Shown here one piece after another: positions 1 through 5,797 of a DNA stretch of 14,488 nucleotides; the first letter of the stretch is position 1; every line of letters begins with the position of its first letter. The notes under the pieces are model-generated. The model worked only from the letters and a program-made list of their open reading frames with translations, did not search any database and had not been told where the DNA came from. The stretch comes from Candidatus Kapaibacterium sp. (lineage in GTDB: Bacteria > Bacteroidota > Ignavibacteria > Palsa-1295): assembly GCA_025450975.1 (NCBI GenBank), contig JANWLI010000034.1, positions 1 to 14,488 on the forward strand, read 5' to 3'. The position numbers were made by a program, and so were the translations under genes.

Positions 1-8
1 ACCTAATT

Positions 9-437
9 TTACAGAGTCGGCTCTATTTGCGGGAAATAGTGGGCCGCCACTTCATAATTGGCTCCTTGTTCGCGCATGGTCAGCGCTCCGGAAAGGCAAA
101 AAGCTAGTTGGTCGCGGAGCTTAGCGAGTTGGATGCCGTGATAATCAGGAGGGTATTCCGAGAGTTTTTCGAGCGATTTCGTGTACTGGCTGATGGCGCC
201 CGTCGTATTGCCGTTGGTGAGGTGGTAGCAGCCGACAGCGGCCTGGATCATGCCCTGGAGGAAGCGCCGGCGCTGGCCCCGCTCGTCGTGCCAGAGCTCT
301 TCCCAGACGTCGTGGCAGTCGAAAAACTCCTTTGTATTAAAGAGCTCGATGCCGCGTCTGAACTCATCGTCAAAAGCCCGTTCCTCTTCGGTCATGGTAA
401 TGCGGGGAACAGTCTCGCCGTACCTTCGGTTTTTCAT
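9..437 (-). CDS. DUF309 family protein
   Basis: A 142-residue soluble protein with the DUF309 pattern. An acidic/aromatic helix around residues 31-50 contains FFDCHDVWEELW, and a second helix around residues 60-81 reads LQGMIQAAVGCYHLTNGN followed by GA. These are the two signature segments of this small all-helical family, whose biochemical role is not established. There is no signal peptide or membrane segment, so it is probably cytoplasmic. The length suits the family. The chosen ATG lies only 18 bases from the 5' end of the divergent tRNA-Ile, and the purine-rich GAGAGGG sits just 1 base before it. A second Met at residue 15 (about 393-395) is a possible true start, because the conserved part begins after it. 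The stop is at 9-11. Family assignment is confident; function is unknown. Confidence 0.85.
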   Translation of the reverse strand: MKNRRYGETVPRITMTEEERAFDDEFRRGIELFNTKEFFDCHDVWEELWHDERGQRRRFLQGMIQAAVGCYHLTNGNTTGAISQYTKSLEKLSEYPPDYHGIQLAKLRDQLAFCLSGALTMREQGANYEVAAHYFPQIEPTL

Positions 438-455
438 GCCCTCTCATGTAAAGAG

Positions 456-529
456 GGGCCTATAGCTCAGTTGGTTAGAGCGTCCGCCTGATAAGCGGGA
501 GGTCAGTGGTTCAACTCCACTTAGGCCCA
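456..529 (+). tRNA. tRNA-Ile (anticodon GAT)
   Basis: A complete 74-base cloverleaf. The acceptor stem pairs GGGCCTA (456-462) with TAGGCCC (522-528), with discriminator A at 529. The anticodon stem TCCGC/GCGGG closes the loop CTGATAA, giving anticodon GAT. The T arm is AGTGG-TTCAACT-CCACT. The 3' CCA is not encoded. It forms a pair with the tRNA-Ala 76 bases downstream and probably shares its transcript and terminator. No rRNA gene flanks it here, although an Ile(GAT)-Ala(TGC) pair is classically found in the 16S-23S spacer. Confidence 0.97.
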
Positions 530-551
530 CGGGGAACAAGTCAAAAGGTAA

Positions 552-599
552 AAGTCAAAAGTCAAAAACTTTTAACTTCTTACTTTTGACTTTTGACTT
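552..599. repeat. AAGTCAA-type inverted repeat between two tRNAs
   Basis: Two perfect 16-base arms, AAGTCAAAAGTCAAAA (552-567) and its reverse complement (584-599), flank a 16-base AT-rich spacer that itself carries related motifs such as AAAACTTTTAACTT. Each arm is two tandem copies of an AGTCAAA heptamer, and a further degenerate copy lies at 539-546. As RNA it could fold into a long AU-rich hairpin between tRNA-Ile and tRNA-Ala, perhaps a processing site. Short AGTCAAA-type repeats are known as dispersed repeats in some bacterial genomes, so it may instead be a small non-coding repeat or MITE-like insertion. The inverted repeat is certain; the role is not. Confidence 0.85.
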
Positions 600-605
600 A
601 AAACC

Positions 606-678
606 GGGCCCTTAGCTCATCTGGTAGAGCGACTGATTTGCATTCAGTAGGTGAGGAGTTCGACTCTCCTAGGGTCCA
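606..678 (+). tRNA. tRNA-Ala (anticodon TGC)
   Basis: A complete 73-base cloverleaf. The acceptor stem pairs GGGCCCT (606-612) with AGGGTCC (671-677), and discriminator A is at 678. The third pair is G-U, the G3:U70 identity element of tRNA-Ala. The anticodon stem ACTGA/TCAGT closes the loop TTTGCAT, giving anticodon TGC. The T arm is AGGAG-TTCGACT-CTCCT. CCA is not encoded. A strong terminator begins 15 bases after the gene. Confidence 0.97.
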
Positions 679-692
679 CAACATGCTAACAT

Positions 693-725
693 ACTGCGTC
701 GCCGTAACGGCGACGCAGTCGTTTT
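693..725 (+). terminator. Rho-independent terminator of the tRNA-Ile/tRNA-Ala unit
   Basis: A perfect inverted repeat, ACTGCGTCGCCGT (693-705) and its complement (707-719), centred on A706, gives a GC-rich hairpin with about 12 pairs and a 3-base loop. It is followed by CGTTTT. The T tract runs directly into the ATG of the next gene at 726, so the hairpin also occupies that gene's 5' leader and leaves no room for a normal ribosome binding site. Confidence 0.9.
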
Positions 726-2237
726 ATGGCCTCACCAACGTCTACAAACACTTTTATCCTCTTCCTGCGCGGGATCAATGTCGGCGGCAATAAGAAAGTC
801 CCGATGGCCGATCTGAAGAAACTCCTCGTCTCGCTCGGCTTCCAAAACGTCAAAACCTACCTGGCTTCAGGGAATGCATCCTTTGAGGCGGAGAAGAAGC
901 CAACAGCAGCTGAGATCGAACGCCAGATCGAAAGAACATTTGGCTTTTCCGTTGATACGGTTATCCGGACTTTACCAGACCTACACAAAATTCGCAAGTC
1001 AGACCCGTTCGCCAATATCGATGTGACCAACGAGATCAGACTCTACGTAACCTTCCTTGCCGACAAGCCGGCGTCTTCGTTACCGATCCCATATACGTCT
1101 GCAGACAAATCTTTCCGGATCCTCTCGGTGACAAAAAGTGAAGTATATAGTGTCCTCGATCTTGCGATCGCACATACTCCCGATGCCATGAATATTCTCG
1201 AGAAATCATACGGGAAAAAGATCACAACAAGAAATTGGAACACGATCCTGAAAATTATTGATAGCTTAGTATCTTACATGCAACGACTAACCCTACTACT
1301 GCTCCTGGCCGCATGCATCGCAATTGGCTGCGACTCTGATACTACTCCTGCCGATCCCGAGGAATCGCTTTCGCTCACGATCTCCGGATTCAAACCATCC
1401 CGGCCGAACGAGATCTATGCACTCTGGATAGAATTCCCGGCAGCAAAAGCCGCTACAAAACATAGCCCGCAACATGGCGAATCTGTCTATAGACTCGTTT
1501 CAACCTTCGACGTAACAACTAACGGTGATCTGCTCGGACTCGACGTGTCGAACCTTGCAGAAAAGCTCGGCGTAAGCCTTGAACTGGCCAAGCACGGACT
1601 TATCAGCATCGAAAAGAAGGATTCGATCGGCCCCGAGCCGAACATTGAGTTTCTCGTAGGCGAGGTAGTTGGCACGGCAACGACAGGAAATGCCACATTA
1701 AAGCATGACCATCAGGAAGGGGTTGCCTATCCCCTGCAAACGCTGAGTGCCGAGGCTACACTGGCTTCTCCGGCTAGTGCACCCGATGACTACAAAGGTG
1801 AAGTCTATCTGATGAGGGCAACCGACCCCGCCATTCCACAGGCGAGCATTGTCGGGCTAATACCACTGCCATCAAAATGGCGGTATGCCCTTTGGGCGAT
1901 CGACTCCACCACGCGCTCGCTTCCACCCTTCAATATTTTCTACGGATATTTTTCGCAGGTCGCACAGGCAGACTCGAACCCTGACGATAATCGCTTCTCA
2001 TTCCCCGGAGGCAGATACCCCGCAGCGACAAGCGAAGCAGTCTACCCACTGATCTCAGGAAACATTACGCTCATGGTCTCGCTTGAGCCGAACTTTGGCT
2101 ACTCTCGACCCACGGTGCCATTCGGAGCAATTGTACTTGAAACGAAGATCCCTGCTGATCAAGCAGCGTTTACTCCGTTTACACTCGAGAATACTGCCCT
2201 TAAGCTTCCGCAGGCAACCTTGATCCTCGATCGCTAG
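726..2237 (+). CDS. DUF1697 protein fused in frame to a lipoprotein
   Basis: One 503-codon frame that holds what look like two proteins. Residues 1-178 are a full-length DUF1697 protein: LRGINVGG at 14-21, KVPMADL at 24-30, NVKTYLASGN at 41-50 and the usual C-terminal signature TTRNWNTILK at 167-176. This family is cytoplasmic and of unknown function. No stop follows. Seven linker residues later, at Met185 (base 1278), a lipoprotein signal peptide begins and leads into about 300 residues of secreted-type sequence. A cytosolic domain ahead of an internal export signal makes little topological sense, so two genes that have lost the separating stop, or a sequencing indel, is more likely than a working fusion. 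A stop codon lies in each of the other two frames at the junction (about 1250-1270). The ATG at 726 directly follows the tRNA terminator and has no ribosome binding site. Confidence 0.75.
   Translation: MASPTSTNTFILFLRGINVGGNKKVPMADLKKLLVSLGFQNVKTYLASGNASFEAEKKPTAAEIERQIERTFGFSVDTVIRTLPDLHKIRKSDPFANIDVTNEIRLYVTFLADKPASSLPIPYTSADKSFRILSVTKSEVYSVLDLAIAHTPDAMNILEKSYGKKITTRNWNTILKIIDSLVSYMQRLTLLLLLAACIAIGCDSDTTPADPEESLSLTISGFKPSRPNEIYALWIEFPAAKAATKHSPQHGESVYRLVSTFDVTTNGDLLGLDVSNLAEKLGVSLELAKHGLISIEKKDSIGPEPNIEFLVGEVVGTATTGNATLKHDHQEGVAYPLQTLSAEATLASPASAPDDYKGEVYLMRATDPAIPQASIVGLIPLPSKWRYALWAIDSTTRSLPPFNIFYGYFSQVAQADSNPDDNRFSFPGGRYPAATSEAVYPLISGNITLMVSLEPNFGYSRPTVPFGAIVLETKIPADQAAFTPFTLENTALKLPQATLILDR
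1278..2237 (+). CDS. Putative lipoprotein (internal start in the fused frame)
   Basis: Alternative reading of the second half of the 726-2237 frame as a separate 319-residue lipoprotein. From the ATG at 1278 the N terminus is a classic export signal: Arg at position 3, a run of leucines, then two candidate lipobox cysteines, LAAC at Cys13 and AIGC at Cys18. An Asp/Thr/Pro-rich linker follows. The mature part shows two similar segments containing YALW, around lipoprotein residues 46-54 and 205-211, which suggests a duplicated beta-rich domain. I do not recognise the family. No Shine-Dalgarno is visible before 1278. Its stop overlaps the GTG start of the next lipoprotein by one base, so the two are probably translationally coupled and act at the same membrane. 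Function unknown. Confidence 0.65.
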   Translation: MQRLTLLLLLAACIAIGCDSDTTPADPEESLSLTISGFKPSRPNEIYALWIEFPAAKAATKHSPQHGESVYRLVSTFDVTTNGDLLGLDVSNLAEKLGVSLELAKHGLISIEKKDSIGPEPNIEFLVGEVVGTATTGNATLKHDHQEGVAYPLQTLSAEATLASPASAPDDYKGEVYLMRATDPAIPQASIVGLIPLPSKWRYALWAIDSTTRSLPPFNIFYGYFSQVAQADSNPDDNRFSFPGGRYPAATSEAVYPLISGNITLMVSLEPNFGYSRPTVPFGAIVLETKIPADQAAFTPFTLENTALKLPQATLILDR

Positions 2238-3646
2238 TGATAAAGTCTCTACTCTATATATGCTGTCTTCTCTTCTTAGTCTCGTGCGAGAATTCTGCGA
2301 CCAATAGTATTCCGACTACTGCCCGCAACTTCCCGCGAGAGGTCTCAACGATCATCCAGGCAAATTGTCTTGGCGCTAACTGTCATTCACAGCCGACGCG
2401 ACTCAATGACAGCCTCGTCCTTGCTTCCTGGGAAGACCTTCTTCGCGGCAGCACAAAGCTCAACGATGTAATTCCCTTCCATGCACGCTTGAGTCAGCTC
2501 TTTCTGCATGTCAATACGGATCCGACGATCGCGCAGCTTGCATTCCCGATAATGCCTCTATCGCGCAATCCATTATCAACAAATGACCAACATTCGATCT
2601 TTGATTGGATCGAAGCCGGAGCCCCTGCAAGCGATGGTCGCATCCCATACTCCGAGGTAACTAAAAAGATCTATGTCGTAAATCAAGGCGCCGACTACAT
2701 TACGCAGGTCGATGCCGAGAGTAAGCGACTCATTGGGGCGGTCAAACTTCCCAAAGGATTTATGCCCGGAGCTATTGCATTCTCCAAGGATAAGCAATCC
2801 TACTTTGCTGCATCGACCACAGGTAATGGCACGGTAAAGAGATTTAGTCTTTCTGGAAAAGAGAGTCAAGCCGAATTTGAATCGCACCTGAACCCGTCAG
2901 AAATACTGCTTGTACCAAATAGAGCAAAAGGATATCTGTCGAACTACCCTTCGGCAACACCGTCACGTATCGGCGTCTTCGATCCGACTGCGATGACATT
3001 GCTACGATACATCGACACGAACATCATCGTCGGCCCGCGATCGTTTGCCTTGACATCGAATAACCGGTTTCTTTATGTAGCGGGTTTTCAGTCGGATAAC
3101 ATCTTGCGCATTGATGCAAACAATGACTCCGTCGTCGCCAATCTTCTCATGGGCATTGATGTGCCCTCTCCTGTCCCCGATTCATACTCAAGAAAGTATG
3201 GTCCGTACGACATTACACTTTCGAAAGACGAGAGCAAGCTCTTCGTGACGTGTATCGAAACACAGGAGATCAAAGTCTTCGATCTGACTACCGATGCTAT
3301 TATCGCCACAATTCCAACACAACTCTTCCCTTACGGCATCGCACTGACCCCGAATGGATCTGAACTCTGGGTCGCAAATACCGGGTCAAATTCGATCAGC
3401 ATCATCGATGCAGCAAGTCACCAGGTGCTCACCGTCCTCGATACGATCACTGCCCAGCCGATGGACTTCTCCTTCTCCCCGGATGGAAATCATGTGTACG
3501 TCGCGTGCCAGGGCTTAACAGGGAGTTCTCATCACGCAGGTGGCCCGCCGCCATCGTCACTCGTCATCATTGATCGCATAACCCGTAAGATGATCGCTAC
3601 TATTGAATTACCGACCTTCTCCGTCGCCGTTGCAACCGGCTTCTAA
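2237..3646 (+). CDS. Lipoprotein with monohaem cytochrome c-like domain and YVTN beta-propeller
   Basis: A 469-residue protein. Residues 1-17 are a lipoprotein signal ending in the lipobox LVSC. An N-terminal cytochrome c-like domain follows. It has a CX4CH haem motif, C44-LGAN-C49-H50, a probable axial Met in FPIMP (Met106), and the downstream IFDWIEAGAP helix (121-130) typical of Bacteroidota/planctomycete-style cytochrome domains. From about residue 140 to the end are YVTN-type propeller blades, with segments such as KKIYVVNQG, RFLYVAGFQ, SKLFVTC, SELWVANTGSNSISIID and NHVYVACQG. Such proteins sit in the periplasm or on the outer membrane and are linked to redox or ligand binding; the substrate cannot be read from sequence. 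Translation starts at GTG in TAGTGA, one base overlapping the previous stop, which points to coupling. The CX4CH spacing is less common than CXXCH, so haem attachment is probable but not proven. Confidence 0.85.
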   Translation: MIKSLLYICCLLFLVSCENSATNSIPTTARNFPREVSTIIQANCLGANCHSQPTRLNDSLVLASWEDLLRGSTKLNDVIPFHARLSQLFLHVNTDPTIAQLAFPIMPLSRNPLSTNDQHSIFDWIEAGAPASDGRIPYSEVTKKIYVVNQGADYITQVDAESKRLIGAVKLPKGFMPGAIAFSKDKQSYFAASTTGNGTVKRFSLSGKESQAEFESHLNPSEILLVPNRAKGYLSNYPSATPSRIGVFDPTAMTLLRYIDTNIIVGPRSFALTSNNRFLYVAGFQSDNILRIDANNDSVVANLLMGIDVPSPVPDSYSRKYGPYDITLSKDESKLFVTCIETQEIKVFDLTTDAIIATIPTQLFPYGIALTPNGSELWVANTGSNSISIIDAASHQVLTVLDTITAQPMDFSFSPDGNHVYVACQGLTGSSHHAGGPPPSSLVIIDRITRKMIATIELPTFSVAVATGF

Positions 3647-3669
3647 GCGAATAAGCGTATTTTCGTACC

Positions 3670-4179
3670 ATGAGTACTCAAGCCCGGGCAGCGATCTTTG
3701 ATTTTCGCAATACCGTATCGCGCGATAATCTTCTTGTATGGAAGCATACGCTCGCTTCAAAAAAGATCGTCTTCACGAACGGCGTCTTCGATATCCTCCA
3801 TCGTGGTCATGTTGAGTACCTTTCGAAAGCGAGTGCTCTCGGCGATATCCTTGTGGTCGGATTAAACACTGACGAGTCTGTGCGCAGACTAAAAGGCCCG
3901 AACAGGCCAATTCACACAGAAGAAGATCGCGCTACGGTGCTCAGTATGCTCAAAGGGATCGACGCAGTAGTCTACTTCGACGAAGACACGCCGCTCGAGC
4001 TTATCAGCTTTCTCGTCCCAACTATTTTAACAAAGGGCGCAGATTACAAAGTTGAAAATATCGTGGGTGCCGATGTCGTTATCGCAAACGGAGGCAACGT
4101 AATAACGATCGACCTTACAGAAGGTCGCTCCACTTCAGGTGCGATCGAAACGATTATCCAGCGGTACGAGAAGCGTTAG
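3670..4179 (+). CDS. rfaE2: D-glycero-beta-D-manno-heptose 1-phosphate adenylyltransferase
   Basis: A 169-residue nucleotidyltransferase of the cytidylyltransferase-like (HxGH) family, matching the C-terminal half of HldE as a stand-alone enzyme (also called HldC). It would form ADP-D-glycero-beta-D-manno-heptose from heptose 1-phosphate and ATP in the cytoplasm, for LPS inner core synthesis. Visible features are FTNGVFDILHRGH with the H44-R-G-H47 nucleotide-binding motif, VGLNTDESVRRLKG, the TKGADYKVENIVGADVV segment, and the late EGRSTSG motif (151-157) that corresponds to the family's STT/STS loop. The ATG at 3670 follows the previous gene by 23 bases without a clear Shine-Dalgarno, so it is probably in the same transcript. 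Its stop overlaps the convergent gene's stop by 4 bases. No partner kinase (rfaE1) lies in the window. Confidence 0.9.
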   Translation: MSTQARAAIFDFRNTVSRDNLLVWKHTLASKKIVFTNGVFDILHRGHVEYLSKASALGDILVVGLNTDESVRRLKGPNRPIHTEEDRATVLSMLKGIDAVVYFDEDTPLELISFLVPTILTKGADYKVENIVGADVVIANGGNVITIDLTEGRSTSGAIETIIQRYEKR

Positions 4180-5114
4180 AACTTCCCTGGGCTCATTTGC
4201 AACCAGGCATTCAGCGAGGTTGAGCGTTCATCTTCGGTGAACGAGACGAGCGTTCGCGGCAGGTGTTCGAACCACTTCTGCTCGAGCTTCGTCAGAGAAT
4301 CGCCGAAGAAATCCCCGAACGTCCCCGAGACTACAGCATCGTCGATACGGGAGAATGCGATGATCTTATCATCGCCAAGCGCATCGCCAAGATAAAGCAG
4401 AAAAGCCCCGGCAAGGACGTAGCGCTCCAACGGCGAGGCGAACTGCTTCGACTCCCAGAGATAGGATAGCAATCGCACTGCCGATTTTTCCAGGAGGAAA
4501 TGGATCACCAGATTAGGCTCTTCACCGAAAAACGGAAATGCTTTGTGATTCTCGCGCAGCCGCTCGGACACAAAAACGGCAAACGCATCCTCAAGCATCG
4601 CCCATCCTGGCGTAATGCCATAATGCTTTATGCATCTGCTGAATCGCATTGCATGAACGAGCGCTTGCGTAAGTTCTGCATCGAACGCATCGATACCCGA
4701 GCGGATAAGATAAATTGAACGCTCGGCAAGATTGAAATGCGTTCGTGCAGTACGGCCTAACAGAGAAGGCGAACGGAGATCGACCGCATACACGATCATG
4801 CGATCGGTAAACGTCTCATGTGTTAAAGAAAAAATTTGATGGTAACGCGACTCCAGAGTTTGCAGCAGTGTCTTTGTTTCGTTCGGATGAAATATGTCAG
4901 CATCGAACGATAAGGCAAAGTGCTGGCTATTAACATGTCCCCACCGAACGCGTGCACGTAATTCGCCATCGCCGACGGGAAGTAATGCATGCGGTGTCAG
5001 CGACCTGAGCGTTCGCTTCTGAGAAGAAAGGATCGACGGATGATTGCGTTCATCCTCGAGAGAAAGTGCTGTATGGGAAGTAAAGATCTGACGTTCTGTT
5101 GTACGCGATTCCAT
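4176..5114 (-). CDS. Unrecognised protein resembling an inactive MA-type peptidase
   Basis: A 312-residue protein without signal peptide or membrane helix, so probably cytoplasmic. The middle looks like a gluzincin (peptidase MA-like) core: a hydrophobic helix at 146-158 (AELTQALVHAMRF), then PGWAMLEDAFAVFVSERL at 169-186, where active relatives have HEXXH followed by P-W-x-x-E-G. Here the HEXXH position reads Q150-A-L-V-H154. The first His and the catalytic Glu are gone, while the second His and the distal Glu175 remain. The C-terminal stretch, with an AGAFLLYLGDALGDDKI segment and a late SLTKLEQKWFEHL, also follows the family pattern. It therefore probably lacks protease activity. It lies 78 bases after dcd, has its own promoter candidate, and overlaps rfaE2 tail to tail. 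The fold assignment is inference from motif spacing. Confidence 0.75.
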   Translation of the reverse strand: MESRTTERQIFTSHTALSLEDERNHPSILSSQKRTLRSLTPHALLPVGDGELRARVRWGHVNSQHFALSFDADIFHPNETKTLLQTLESRYHQIFSLTHETFTDRMIVYAVDLRSPSLLGRTARTHFNLAERSIYLIRSGIDAFDAELTQALVHAMRFSRCIKHYGITPGWAMLEDAFAVFVSERLRENHKAFPFFGEEPNLVIHFLLEKSAVRLLSYLWESKQFASPLERYVLAGAFLLYLGDALGDDKIIAFSRIDDAVVSGTFGDFFGDSLTKLEQKWFEHLPRTLVSFTEDERSTSLNAWLQMSPGKF

Positions 5115-5141
5115 TGCAGCCTCGAATAGTCAACAAGCTGG

Positions 5142-5170
5142 AATATACGGACCTCTCAGGTAAAAACCAA
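5142..5170 (-). promoter_or_regulatory. Possible sigma-70-type promoter of the 4176-5114 gene
   Basis: On the minus strand a -35-like TTGGTT (5170-5165) is separated by 17 bases from a -10-like TATATT (5147-5142), which would start transcription near 5135, about 20 bases before the ATG at 5114. The -10 matches TATAAT at five of six positions; the -35 is weak. Bacteroidota-type organisms often use different promoter signals, so this is tentative. Confidence 0.35.
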
Positions 5171-5178
5171 ATTTTGGT
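5162..5178 (-). terminator. Weak terminator candidate after dcd
   Basis: On the minus strand ACCAAA-A-TTTGGT (5178-5166) is followed by a T run (5166-5162), located 15 bases past the dcd stop. The stem is short, AT-rich and has an overly small loop, and it overlaps the possible -35 element of the next gene. It would at best give partial termination. Confidence 0.25.
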
Positions 5179-5192
5179 GGGTGATCGTGGGG

Positions 5193-5750
5193 CTACTTCC
5201 AATTGCCCTTCGACGGATCGTAGTTTTTGAACATCATCGACTCCACAGGCTTGACTGTCCGTTCGTTATATTTAGCGTTTTTCTTCGTATTATAGGGGTT
5301 TATACACTCCCCTTGGACAACAAAATAGATCAGCTGACCAATTGGCATACCTGCATAGATACGAACCGGCTGTTTCACGGAAATCTCTAATGTCCAGGTA
5401 TTACAGAAGCCAACATCGCCTTTCCCGGCAGTCGCATGGATATCAATGCCTAAACGGCCGACGCTCGACTTGCCTTCAAGGAACGGCACGTGCTTGTGAG
5501 TCTCGGTGTATTCTTCGGTTACGCCGAGATACAGCGTGTCGGGATGAAGCACGTAGCCTTCTTCGGGAATCGTGAAGTGCTCGATCTCATTGTGCTCGCG
5601 TGCATCGAGGACAGACTTTGTATACGTAGCAAGTGCTGCGCCGAGGTGAACATCGTAGCTATTGGATCCGAGACAATCGTTGCGGAACGGTGATATAAGA
5701 ATCGAACCGGCCTCTATCTCCTGTAAAATTTCTTTATCGGTTAAGATCAT
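5193..5750 (-). CDS. dcd: dCTP deaminase
   Basis: A 185-residue cytoplasmic member of the dUTPase/dCTP deaminase superfamily. It hydrolyses dCTP to dUTP and ammonia, feeding dTMP synthesis. Visible family motifs are ILTDKEI at 2-8, SNSYDVHLG at 29-37, the nucleotide-binding EGKSSVGRLG at 92-101, IHATAGKGDVGF at 104-115, and TLE at 120-122, in which Glu122 matches the catalytic Glu of the family. PVRIYAGMPIGQLIYF (132-147) is the usual final core segment. Length is normal. A bifunctional deaminase/dUTPase of the archaeal or mycobacterial type cannot be excluded without alignment. It sits 47 bases after the giant secreted protein gene in the same direction; there is no functional link to it, so the neighbourhood is probably incidental. 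Confidence 0.93.
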   Translation of the reverse strand: MILTDKEILQEIEAGSILISPFRNDCLGSNSYDVHLGAALATYTKSVLDAREHNEIEHFTIPEEGYVLHPDTLYLGVTEEYTETHKHVPFLEGKSSVGRLGIDIHATAGKGDVGFCNTWTLEISVKQPVRIYAGMPIGQLIYFVVQGECINPYNTKKNAKYNERTVKPVESMMFKNYDPSKGNWK

Positions 5751-5758
5751 TGTCCGGC

Positions 5759-5777
5759 AAAAATACCGCTCGAACGG
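5759..5777 (-). terminator. Weak terminator candidate after the giant surface protein gene
   Basis: On the minus strand CCGT-TCGA-GCGG (5777-5766) can form a 4-pair hairpin including one G-U pair, followed by TATTTTT (5765-5759). It lies in the 47-base gap before dcd, about 20 bases beyond the 5798 stop. The stem is short, so efficiency would be low. Confidence 0.3.
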
Positions 5778-5797
5778 AGACTAAATATAAATTTTGT

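Noticed and set aside
108..491. A plus-strand open frame spanning the DUF309 gene and entering tRNA-Ile
   Set aside because: It is antisense to a recognised family protein and reads through a tRNA; no motif supports it.
538..600. AAGTCAAA repeats considered as a CRISPR array
   Set aside because: Units are seven bases in tandem without unique spacers, and no cas genes are present.
440..725. Possible rRNA remnants around the Ile/Ala tRNA pair
   Set aside because: The flanks are a DUF309 coding region, a heptamer repeat and a terminator; no conserved rRNA segments are visible.
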